A DNA stretch of 35,613 nt from a bacterium (GTDB lineage: Bacteria; Myxococcota_A; UBA796; GCA-2862545), in assembly GCA_030424555.1 (NCBI GenBank), contig JAUHWK010000001.1:1-35613 (forward strand), written 5' to 3'. A program made the position numbers and the translations under genes. Positions 29,008-35,613 of the stretch are shown piece by piece; position 1 is the stretch's first letter; the number at the start of each line of letters is the position of its first letter. The notes beneath the pieces are model-generated. The model made no database searches. It was not told the origin of the DNA and saw only the letters and a list, made by a program, of their open reading frames with translations.

Positions 29008-31224
29008 TCATCGCCTCCGGTTGCGGTGGCCCGGCCGGCCGCCGGCGCGTCGCAGCGCACGACGGGTGGACGGAGAAGGGCGCTCGAGGGCCATGGCGGT
29101 GGTCGCCTCGATCGTCTCGCTGCCGACCTGGGCCACCACCACGATGGGCCCGGAGCCCACGCCCCGGCCTCGGTTGAGCTCGTCGAGACCTTCCCGGCCG
29201 AGCTGGGCCATGCCCTCGGCGGAGACCACGCCCTCGCCACGACGAGCCGTGATCGACACTTCGTCGGGGGCCGTGCCCCCGCCACCGATGAGGCCGCCGA
29301 CGTGGAAGCTCGGTGGCTTCTGCGCTGCGATCAGCCCGACCTGCACGGCGGCCATGGCGCCGGTGAGCCCCGCCACCACGAAGGACGCCGGAGGGGGCAG
29401 GTTGCCCAGGGCCTGGGTGATGCTGAGCGCGGTGTTGATCGCGGCCTGGGCCAAGGCCGTCGCCTGCTGGATCCGGAACGCCGCCAGCATGGCCTTCTTC
29501 TGTTTCTCGGTCATCCGCTCCTGCGACGTGACGTTGGCACCCGACACCTGCAGGATGAGATCGGAGATCGCCCCGCCGAAGTCCACCGCGGCCTGGCCCA
29601 CCGCGGCAGCACCCTCGACGGCCTTCTGTCGCCGGTCCTGCTCCACCTGGGCGACGTGTTCACGGTACGCGTCGAGCTCCTGCTCGCGCTCGCCCTGCAG
29701 CAACGTCGCCGCGAGGCGCGCCTCTTCGTACTCACCGGAGACCAGACCCAGCTCCCGGATCCGCTGCAGGCGCTTGTCGTACCTCGCGTTGATCGCCTCC
29801 TCGCCCTCCAGCTGCGCCATCTGGAGGCTCTCGATCGTCGACTGCAACTCGACGTACGCATCGTAGGCATCTGCCACGGCGCTGAGGTCGCCGAGCATCT
29901 TTCCGAGGGTGTCAGCAGCGGGGGAGGAGGACTCGGACCCCGCGGCTGGGCCGGACGACCTGGTGGATCCCGGCGCTGAACCGCCGCTGAACGCGGCCTC
30001 TCTCGACGCGCCGTAGCTATCGAGAGCCTCCTTTGCCTTCCTGATCTCGTCAGCGATCTTGGAGGTGTCGATGCTGGCAAGCTCCTCGAACGCGCCGGAT
30101 GCTTCCCATCCACCTTCTGCCAACGCCAGCGCCGCGCCGCCCACGTCGCCGGCCGCCAGCTTCGCCATGGCCACCACGATGTCGTCACCAGCGTTGGCCA
30201 TCTCCCGAAACGCTGCGACGACGGGCGGACCCACGATCTCGACGGTCTTCGCCAGCGCGATCACCTCCATGGAGATCGCCTCCACCGCGCCAGCGAATCC
30301 ATCCCCGTGGCCTGCAGCGGTGAGCAGCGCGTCACCGAGCTTGGAAGTCGCGACGGTGAGCTGCGATTGCGCCGCCTCCCACCTGGCCGCAGCCTCGGCG
30401 GCCGCCGGTCCCACATTGAGGCCGAGCTCGCGCACCAGGGCGACGTGCTCCGACAGACGACGATCGCCAAGCACGGTCATCAGCTTCTGGCCGTCGTCGC
30501 TCATCAGCTGCTGGGCGTACGCGACCTGCTTGCCGCCGTCCTCCATCTGCTGGAGCTTCTCGATGGTCTCGACGAAGACGTCGTTCACGTCACGCAGCGT
30601 GCCGTCGCCACGGTCGACGGCAATGCCGAGGTCTCGGAACGCCTCCTCGGCCGCGCCGCCGCCGTTAGCGAAGTCGAACATCTTCTCGGCGAAGTCCCGA
30701 ACGGAGTCGGCCGCGTCCTTGAACTCGACGTCGGTCCCTTGCGTGGCGAGCTGCAGGGCAGCCATCGTCTCCGCTGCGATCTTGGTCTCGCGGGACGCCT
30801 TCAGGATCTCCACGCGGGCGTCGTAGGCATCGCCGGCGAGGTCGTACAGACCCGCCGCCAGCAGGCCGGTGGCGGCGGCCGCGGCCGTGACGGCGACCAC
30901 TGCACCGCCAATGACCGCCGTCATCCCCCCGGCACCCATGGCCAACGACACCTCATCGGACGCGTCGGCGACCTGGCCTAGGGCCGGGTGGATCTCGTCG
31001 AGCGCACCCCGCAGGCGGTTCTTCCAAGCGTTGGATGCCTGCTCGACTGCCTTGGTCTGCTCTCGAAGGACCTTGCGCTGGTCGTCCTCCTGTTGGCGCC
31101 ACGCTCGCCGGAACTCGGCGGTCATCTTCCGGGCTTCCTTCTTGGTCAGCCCGGGGATGCCCTCCAGCTCCTTCTTGAACTCGTTGAGCTTGGCGCGAAG
31201 CTCGATGTCGACAGCGCGGGCCAT
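29008..31224 (-). CDS. Tail tape measure protein
   Basis: The 738-residue product starts at an ATG overlapping the upstream stop (TGATG). It has a long helical N-terminus (KLNEFKKELEGIPGLTKKEA), a hydrophobic stretch (residues about 95-130: MTAVIGGAVVAVTAAAAATG), many Ala-rich helices, a low-complexity break (SGGSAPGSTRSSGPAAGSES) and a second hydrophobic region, then the common C-terminal pattern FHVGGLIGGGGTAPDEVSIT with ARRGEGVVSAEG. At about 0.15 nm per residue, a known relation for tape measures, it would set a tail near 110 nm. It lies after the chaperone and gp10-like genes and before the tail-tip gene, as in siphophages. Confidence 0.9.
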   Translation of the reverse strand: MARAVDIELRAKLNEFKKELEGIPGLTKKEARKMTAEFRRAWRQQEDDQRKVLREQTKAVEQASNAWKNRLRGALDEIHPALGQVADASDEVSLAMGAGGMTAVIGGAVVAVTAAAAATGLLAAGLYDLAGDAYDARVEILKASRETKIAAETMAALQLATQGTDVEFKDAADSVRDFAEKMFDFANGGGAAEEAFRDLGIAVDRGDGTLRDVNDVFVETIEKLQQMEDGGKQVAYAQQLMSDDGQKLMTVLGDRRLSEHVALVRELGLNVGPAAAEAAARWEAAQSQLTVATSKLGDALLTAAGHGDGFAGAVEAISMEVIALAKTVEIVGPPVVAAFREMANAGDDIVVAMAKLAAGDVGGAALALAEGGWEASGAFEELASIDTSKIADEIRKAKEALDSYGASREAAFSGGSAPGSTRSSGPAAGSESSSPAADTLGKMLGDLSAVADAYDAYVELQSTIESLQMAQLEGEEAINARYDKRLQRIRELGLVSGEYEEARLAATLLQGEREQELDAYREHVAQVEQDRRQKAVEGAAAVGQAAVDFGGAISDLILQVSGANVTSQERMTEKQKKAMLAAFRIQQATALAQAAINTALSITQALGNLPPPASFVVAGLTGAMAAVQVGLIAAQKPPSFHVGGLIGGGGTAPDEVSITARRGEGVVSAEGMAQLGREGLDELNRGRGVGSGPIVVVAQVGSETIEATTAMALERPSPSTRRALRRAGGRPGHRNRRR

Positions 31225-31610
31225 CAGGGCACGCGCCGCATTTCGTCGGTGACGACGTCGCCGAACCGCTCGGCCGCCTTGTCCGCGACCTCGAGCATCG
31301 GGTGGCGGATGAGGTTCTGGTACGCCGGCCCCGTGTGGCGGGAGCTGATGTAGTAGACGTAGCCCCCGGTGTTCCGGTTCCCGAGGTGGGCGTGCACAGC
31401 ATCCGGGCCGATCTCGACCGAGGAGTACAGGTCTCGCTTCGAGCGGCCCGACTTCACGGGCCACTCGTCCACGGCTTCGCGGAACACGCGGTCGGTCTCC
31501 TCCTCGAGCACCGAGAACACGCCACCGGTGGCGCGCTCGATCGCCTGTCGGACGAACCCGCTCAGGTCATCCGACAGCACCGCGTCCTGCCCGATGCGGA
31601 GCTCAGCCAC
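31224..31610 (-). CDS. HK97 gp10-like tail completion protein
   Basis: The product is 128 residues from GTG 31610, overlapping the preceding frame by 8 bases. The block WPVKSGRSKRDLYSSVEIG, then VHAHLGNRNTGGYVYYISSRHTG and a final helix (HPMLEVADKAAERFGDVVTD) fits the HK97 gp10-like family, which forms the head-tail joining or tail-terminator ring. It normally lies before the tail-tube genes; here it lies after the chaperone and before the tape measure, which is unusual. Position and length otherwise fit. Confidence 0.65.
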   Translation of the reverse strand: MAELRIGQDAVLSDDLSGFVRQAIERATGGVFSVLEEETDRVFREAVDEWPVKSGRSKRDLYSSVEIGPDAVHAHLGNRNTGGYVYYISSRHTGPAYQNLIRHPMLEVADKAAERFGDVVTDEMRRVP

Positions 31611-31812
31611 CGCGCACCCCCTTCTTCTTGTTGGTTCTGGCCATGAGGGCGCGGAGGGCCGCCTGTCCCCCGGACGTGGACTTGGTTTCCGCTGGGTTCA
31701 TCCGGACCTTCCACCACGCCACGAGCTCGTGGCGGGTGTCGGGGTCGAGGGCGGCGAACCCGCCGAGGCCGAGGCCGAACGTCGCCTCGAGGTCGAGGAC
31801 GACGAACCTCAG
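31603..31812 (-). CDS. Second frame of the tail-assembly chaperone (G-T type)
   Basis: This open frame lies -1 relative to the preceding chaperone and encodes about 69 residues (LRFVVLDLEATFGLGLGGFA, then ELVAWWKVRMNPAETKSTSG, ending in a basic NKKKG tail). No ATG, GTG or TTG suits its beginning. Either a programmed -1 frameshift near the end of the first frame, as in lambda G-GT, or a rare CTG at 31812 overlapping the stop would express it. No canonical slippery heptamer is seen; TTTCTCC at about 31834-31840 is the nearest. Sequence and position, just upstream of the tape measure except for one gene, support a GT-type extension. Confidence 0.6.
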   Translation of the reverse strand: MRFVVLDLEATFGLGLGGFAALDPDTRHELVAWWKVRMNPAETKSTSGGQAALRALMARTNKKKGVRGG

Positions 31813-32177
31813 TCCGCCTCGGCGGGATCGGAGAAATCCTCCGCCGCCTTCACGTTCGAGCCGTCGATGAACTCCTCCTGCAGCAGGTGGAGCGCAGGGG
31901 CGGCAGCCTCGACGATCTGCAGCGGCGTGAACCCTTGCTTGAGCAGGGCATCGCTGCATGCGACGCCGAACTTCGCGGCGTTGTAGGAGTGCTGCTGCAG
32001 GCTCACCTTGGGCCTTCCGGTGAGGGGCTTGCGCCAGCACGCGACGAGGGCCGCGGCACTGGTGCGCAGGTGCGAGGTCTGCTCGCCGAGCGACAAGATC
32101 TCGAACGCGGAGGTGGGCGAGCCCAGGGGCCCGAGCTCGATCTCCTGGTCGCCGAGCGTGGTGGTGATCTTCGCCAT
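31809..32177 (-). CDS. Tail assembly chaperone, first frame (G type)
   Basis: The 122-residue product starts MAKITTTLGDQEIELGPLGS. It has a short beta N-terminus followed by helices (ATS/TSAAALVACWRKPLTGRPKV, AKFGVACSDALLKQGFTPLQ) and an acidic C-terminus (AAEDFSDPAEAD), as in G-type chaperones that coat the tape measure during tail assembly. It follows the tail-tube gene by 5 bases. Its acidic end overlaps the start of the second frame. Confidence 0.72.
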   Translation of the reverse strand: MAKITTTLGDQEIELGPLGSPTSAFEILSLGEQTSHLRTSAAALVACWRKPLTGRPKVSLQQHSYNAAKFGVACSDALLKQGFTPLQIVEAAAPALHLLQEEFIDGSNVKAAEDFSDPAEAD

Positions 32178-32182
32178 GGCGG

Positions 32183-32698
32183 TCAGCCCTCCGTGATGCT
32201 GAGGTCGCCACCGATGTCACCGTAGATGGTGCCGGTGATGGCGAACTGGTCGGGGTCGCCCTCGGAGAAGTCCAGTCCGAGGTGGACGTCCTCGAAGATG
32301 AGCTGATGGTCGGACCCGTCGCCCAGGTCGGTGCCCTCGAGGTCGAACTGGACGTCGAAGGTCGTCACGTCGCCGATGGCCGTGCTCGTCGACACGCGGG
32401 CCGCGAAGGCGCCGGTGCCGTGGATCATGTCGGCGAGCGTGCCGGTGGTCGCCTCGCTGAACTCTCCCACCTTCGCGGAGAAGGACAGCGTCGGGTACTG
32501 GCGGCCGGTCTTCCGCAGCGAGCTCAGCGCACCGCGGGTCTCGTACGCGGTGTGGGCTCGAAGGTCCGGCACCAGGCCCTGAACGCCGAGGTCGCCGTTG
32601 TCCCAGCGGACCTCGAGCTCGAGCGGCGTGCCCGTCCCGTCCTTGATGGTGATCGTCCCACTGTCGAACTGGTTCTTCACCGCGCCGCTGAGCGCCAT
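32183..32698 (-). CDS. Major tail tube protein (short paralog)
   Basis: The 171-residue product starts MALSGAVKNQFDSGTITIKD, with AGGAGG 4 nt upstream. It aligns along its whole length with the N-terminal 170 residues of the protein at 32756-34009 (shared blocks: QFD..TIT..DG.GTPL, AYE.RGAL.SLR.T, YPTLSFSA, RVSTS..(F/I)GDVTTFDV). The size and beta-rich nature fit siphophage tail tube subunits. Its place directly before the chaperone is canonical. This copy is likely the main tube subunit. Confidence 0.78.
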   Translation of the reverse strand: MALSGAVKNQFDSGTITIKDGTGTPLELEVRWDNGDLGVQGLVPDLRAHTAYETRGALSSLRKTGRQYPTLSFSAKVGEFSEATTGTLADMIHGTGAFAARVSTSTAIGDVTTFDVQFDLEGTDLGDGSDHQLIFEDVHLGLDFSEGDPDQFAITGTIYGDIGGDLSITEG

Positions 32699-32730
32699 GG
32701 TGCCTCCTGTGGCTCACACCCTGCGGAGGC

Positions 32731-32748
32731 GTCCGGCTGCCTGCCCAC
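32731..32748 (-). repeat. Late-junction 18-bp motif, copy 5
   Basis: The minus strand reads GTGGGCAGGCAGCCGGAC. It lies in the 57-bp gap between the two tail-tube paralogs, shortly after the stop of the upstream gene and about 32 bases before the next start, as in copies 1 and 2. Confidence 0.8.
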
Positions 32749-32755
32749 GTCGTCA

Positions 32756-34009
32756 CTACGTGACGTCGAGCCCATCCTCGTCCCGCCGGAGGCGGCGCAG
32801 GACCACGCGGAACTTCACCGAGATGGGTGAACCTGGGTCCAGCACACGCGCCCGCACCACGGGGCGCGGCATGCCCGCTGCAGCTCGTGCGGTGCTGGCA
32901 ATCCGCCGAACGAGGGTCTCTTCAGCCAACGGCATTCGACTGACCGTCGCCGACATGCCCGTGCCGTCGATGACGTCCTCGTCGGTCCCCATCGGCCCCA
33001 CCACCTCGACGTGCCCCACCCGCGAGGCGTCGTTCTCCGGCGCGAAGTCGAACGTGGCCCGGGCGACGATGGACTCGTTCGCGGTCGATGCGCCAACCTC
33101 GGACGTCGTCGTCAGCGCACCGGCCGCCACCGTCCCGAGGCAGCGGCCGACGTAGGACTTGTTGAAGACGCCGTTGCCGGGTCGCCGACCCACCACCACG
33201 AAGGGCCAGTCGGTCTCCGTGCCGTCGTACCACCCCAGCGCGAGGAAGCCGATGAGGCTTGCCGACGGGCGGTCGATCTCGAGGTACGCCTCGCAGCGCC
33301 CCTCCTCGTCGAACACCCGCTGGATGTCGGGCAGCTCACCGAGGTCCCACGCGATGATGCCGTCGCCGGTGCCGCCCTCAAGGTCGAGCTGGAACGACCA
33401 CCCGGCCCCCGGGTCGGTCAGCGTGAGGGGCGCGGACGAACCGGAGGTCGTCAGCTCGGTGGCGTTGTCGAACCACTCGAACGGCGCGACGAGGAGCGGA
33501 ATGTCGGAGAGGACAGATCCATCGATGGAGATCTCCCCGTACACGACCCCGTTGGCCTGGACGGTGTCAGGGTCCCCCTCGGTGATGTCGAGGACCAGGT
33601 GTACGTTGCGCATGAGCAGGATGTGGTCGCGGCCGAGGGCGCCGGGGATCCGCAGCTCGACGTCGAACGTCGTCACGTCTCCGAAGTCGGACGAGGTGGA
33701 CACACGGGACGCGTACGGCGCGTTGCCGAACACCAGGTCGAGAAGCTCGCCAGGGGTGCCGCCGCCGGTGAACTGCGCGAACATCGCGGAGAACGACAGC
33801 GTTGGGTACAGCGGGGTCGTCTGCCGCAGCGACACCAGCGCCCCGCGGGCCTCATACGCGGCGTGGTTGCGCCGGTTTGGAGCCATGGACTGGATCGCGA
33901 AGTCTCCGCGGTCGAACCGGACCTGCACCTGCAGGGGCGTGCCCGACCCGTCGCTCACCGTGATGGTCGCCTGGTCGAACTGCGTCTTGACGTAGGGATC
34001 TTGGGCCAT
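32756..34009 (-). CDS. Tail tube-like protein with large C-terminal extension (long paralog)
   Basis: The product is 417 residues from ATG 34009, overlapping the preceding stop. Residues 1-170 repeat the tail-tube fold of the next gene. Residues about 180-417 are additional: a beta-rich segment (SAPLTLTDPGAGWSFQLDLE), LIGFLALGWYDGTETDWPFV in the middle, and a C-terminal basic domain (RPVVRARVLDPGSPISVKFR). The extension might be a surface decoration on the tube or a special ring at the tail end. It is separated from the short copy by the late-junction motif. Duplication followed by domain gain is the simplest explanation. Confidence 0.72.
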   Translation of the reverse strand: MAQDPYVKTQFDQATITVSDGSGTPLQVQVRFDRGDFAIQSMAPNRRNHAAYEARGALVSLRQTTPLYPTLSFSAMFAQFTGGGTPGELLDLVFGNAPYASRVSTSSDFGDVTTFDVELRIPGALGRDHILLMRNVHLVLDITEGDPDTVQANGVVYGEISIDGSVLSDIPLLVAPFEWFDNATELTTSGSSAPLTLTDPGAGWSFQLDLEGGTGDGIIAWDLGELPDIQRVFDEEGRCEAYLEIDRPSASLIGFLALGWYDGTETDWPFVVVGRRPGNGVFNKSYVGRCLGTVAAGALTTTSEVGASTANESIVARATFDFAPENDASRVGHVEVVGPMGTDEDVIDGTGMSATVSRMPLAEETLVRRIASTARAAAGMPRPVVRARVLDPGSPISVKFRVVLRRLRRDEDGLDVT

Positions 34010-34506
34010 CAGTCGTCTCGCGTTGCCAGGGTGATGCGGGTTCGAAGGTCGATCATCACCGAGGCAGCGGCGGCGGTGCCCCCGTCCTCGGCAGCGATGA
34101 CACCGCGGTAGATCCGCGACAGCACCAGGCCGCTGCAGCGCGTGCCTGCGAGGTCCACCTCGCTCAGCTTGTCGAGGACCTCGGGCTCGGCGTTGGTCGC
34201 GGCGTCCGTGTCGCTGACGACCGCGTCGACGCGAAGGTTCCACAGAAACCGGATCCGGACGAGCTGCTCAGCGTACATCGCCCCGACCCCACGCCGATGC
34301 GACCGCTTGGGGTCGAGCGTGGTGTCGAGATCGCGCAGGGCCACCGCGTACGCGAGGTGCCGGATGTACCGAGGGTCGCGGTGCATCAGCTCTGGCGGGG
34401 ACGGGGACTCCTGGGCCTGGACGCCGGACTCGGCGAATGCCTGCAGGGCCTCGCCGACCTTGTCCGCGATCCGCTTGCGCAACAGCACGAGCTGCGTGTC
34501 GGCCAC
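34009..34506 (-). CDS. Head-tail / tail terminator protein
   Basis: The product is 165 residues from GTG 34506, three bases after the upstream stop. A helical N-terminus (VLLRKRIADKVGEALQAFAE), a middle region with RDPRYIRHLAYAVALRDLDT and a beta-rich end (ASVMIDLRTRITLATRD) fit the tail-terminator or neck class by size and place, between the connector and tail-tube genes. No specific family recognised. Confidence 0.6.
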   Translation of the reverse strand: MADTQLVLLRKRIADKVGEALQAFAESGVQAQESPSPPELMHRDPRYIRHLAYAVALRDLDTTLDPKRSHRRGVGAMYAEQLVRIRFLWNLRVDAVVSDTDAATNAEPEVLDKLSEVDLAGTRCSGLVLSRIYRGVIAAEDGGTAAAASVMIDLRTRITLATRDD

Positions 34507-34509
34507 CGG

Positions 34510-35235
34510 TCACCCCCGCCCACGGAGCCAGGTCACGCCCGGGGTCGCGGCCTTTCGGGCGTCTCCGACCTCGCCGGTGACGTAGGTGAGGGTGAGCCGG
34601 ACCCGGCCCCACGCCTGCTCGAACTCCTTCCGCTTCTGCTGCGCCAGGTCCATCGTGACGGCCGCGGGCTGGGTCGAGATGTTCTCGAGCACCATGGCCA
34701 GGGCCAGGGCCAGGGTGCACTCCCGCAGCGCGTAGGCCGAGGTCGACAGCCACGGCCTACGGCCTGCCTCGATGAGCCGCAGCTGGATGGTGAGCCAGGC
34801 CTCGTCGATGGCGTCGTCGAGGTTGGGGGTGGCCACACGGCTGGTCGCAGACCCGTCCAGGCTCGACATCGCTCGCGTCAGGTCCGCCTTGCCGATCGGG
34901 CACGCCAGCACGTAGCGGCAGACGATGGCGTCCCGTTCGATCTGCAACGTCTCTGAGCCGAACACGAACGACCACCGCTCCCGGTAGCCGTCGCCCAGGT
35001 CCATGGTGGCGGTGGGCAGGGCCGGGGACTCGAGGACAGAGCCGTCGACCGTGCACGCGCCGCTGGCGACCGTGGAGCCGACGGAGTTGACCAGAGCGTA
35101 CGTCCCGGAGTCCGCCGTGGCGGGCTCGCCATCGGCGTCGACCAGGTCGAGGTACGCCTTGTCGGGCGAGGCCTCCGTCGACAGCAGCGACGGCAGCTCC
35201 GCCCGAGGCCGGTAGTTGGGCAGCGGGCGGGCCAT
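34510..35235 (-). CDS. Head-tail connector protein
   Basis: The product is 241 residues from ATG 35235 (MARPLPNYRPRAELPSLLST), one base after the stop of the edge gene; an upstream in-frame start would overlap that gene heavily. The N-terminal 90 residues are beta-rich (an Ig-like pattern with TADSGTYALVNSVGSTVASG) and the C-terminal 140 are helical (NLDDAIDEAWLTIQLRLIEA), the latter resembling gp6/gp15-type adaptor helices. It would join portal and tail. The family is assigned by position. Confidence 0.6.
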   Translation of the reverse strand: MARPLPNYRPRAELPSLLSTEASPDKAYLDLVDADGEPATADSGTYALVNSVGSTVASGACTVDGSVLESPALPTATMDLGDGYRERWSFVFGSETLQIERDAIVCRYVLACPIGKADLTRAMSSLDGSATSRVATPNLDDAIDEAWLTIQLRLIEAGRRPWLSTSAYALRECTLALALAMVLENISTQPAAVTMDLAQQKRKEFEQAWGRVRLTLTYVTGEVGDARKAATPGVTWLRGRG

Positions 35236-35236
35236 C

Positions 35237-35613
35237 TCAGCTCCGGACGTCGATGCCCGCCGCCCGGACGGTGACGGTGCCGGCGCTCGGGTCGTTGTCC
35301 GAACCACCGCTGAACACCAGCTTGAGCGACGTCGTCTCCGAGCCGGCCTGCACCGGGTCGCCGTACGTGATCGCCACGTTGCCCTCGACGAACTGCCCGC
35401 CCGTCTCAAGGGCGGCGGAGTAGTCCTTCGAGTTTCCACCGATGTGGTAGCCGACGACCGTCTTGTCGGTGGGCTGGGTGATCTCGGCGATGGCCGCGAC
35501 GATGCCGGCGGCATCCAGCGTGCCGGTGACCTGGTCGCCGACGATGATGGTCGCCGTGCCAGAGTCGTCCAGGCACAGCGCCACGGCGCGCACCTTGTCG
35601 GCGTCGTTGGTCG
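35237..35613 (-). CDS. Post-capsid virion protein, C-terminal part (enters from right edge)
   Basis: The frame is open from the right edge (T-N-D-A-D-K-V-R...) to the TGA at 35237-35239. An internal GTG at 35593 could serve as a start but has no ribosome binding site and the frame is open before it. The 125 visible residues are beta-rich (TATIIVGDQVTGTLDAAGIV, SAGTVTVRAAGIDVRS) and acidic. Joined to the left-edge gene it completes a 335-residue protein: 631 plus 377 bases is exactly 336 codons including the stop. A separate protein truncated by the edge remains possible. Confidence 0.68.
   Translation of the reverse strand, partial: TNDADKVRAVALCLDDSGTATIIVGDQVTGTLDAAGIVAAIAEITQPTDKTVVGYHIGGNSKDYSAALETGGQFVEGNVAITYGDPVQAGSETTSLKLVFSGGSDNDPSAGTVTVRAAGIDVRS

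Noticed and set aside
25344-29177. A 1277-residue plus-strand open frame
   Set aside because: It is antisense to the Asp-box tail protein, whose motifs and ribosome binding site are clear; the plus frame has no plausible domains.

Overview
The window reads as the genome of a temperate, tailed (siphovirus-type) phage of a high-GC host (roughly 70% G+C by eye). It is very probably a complete circular or circularly permuted molecule opened inside one gene. The leftmost minus-strand gene (1-631) runs off the left edge, and the rightmost minus-strand gene (35237-35613) enters from the right edge. Joining base 1 to base 35613 gives one uninterrupted 1008-nt frame (335 codons plus stop) that sits where a gene is expected, between the major capsid gene and the first head-tail connector. 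The host cannot be named. A lipoprotein-like lysis gene and an envelope-directed lysogeny gene hint at a Gram-negative, but this is weak evidence.

Layout. (1) Late genes are read leftward from 5925 through the join and on to 23100: small terminase, large terminase, portal, scaffold, capsid, edge-spanning protein, two connector/completion proteins, two paralogous tail-tube proteins, tail-assembly chaperone with an overlapping second frame, gp10-like protein, tape measure, a 1138-residue tail protein with sialidase-type Asp-boxes, tail hub, and a protein with a sigma-like helix-turn-helix. (2) A rightward lysis cassette (6082-7986) diverges from the terminase: lipoprotein, holin candidate, endolysin with an H...SAGC motif, small helical protein. 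(3) A leftward early operon (17621 to 9415), mostly with 4-base stop/start overlaps, carries small zinc-ribbon proteins, a DUF2303 protein, a three-winged-helix protein, a cytosine-C5 methyltransferase, a putative excisionase and a tyrosine integrase. It ends in a candidate attP, beyond which lie three more leftward genes (9257-8096). (4) The immunity region (17620-18950) has a repressor cotranscribed with a secreted DUF4468-like protein, opposite a Cro-like gene. (5) Rightward early genes (18947-23078) lead to a CII-like regulator, a lambda-O-like replication initiator gene and a RuvC-like resolvase.

How it seems to work. Five copies of one palindromic operator (TGCATCC-N5-GGATGCA type) occupy two control regions, three between repressor and Cro-like gene and two in front of the leftward early operon, a layout parallel to lambda OR and OL. 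Seven palindromic 16-bp iterons followed by a lower-GC repeat block lie inside the replication initiator gene and probably form the origin. Four 13-bp repeats in two pairs flank a lower-GC segment at the end of the integrase gene and probably form attP. An 18-bp motif recurs at five late-gene junctions and may mark late control sites or module boundaries. No tRNA, rRNA, CRISPR array or insertion sequence was seen, and there is no gene-free stretch over 300 bases.
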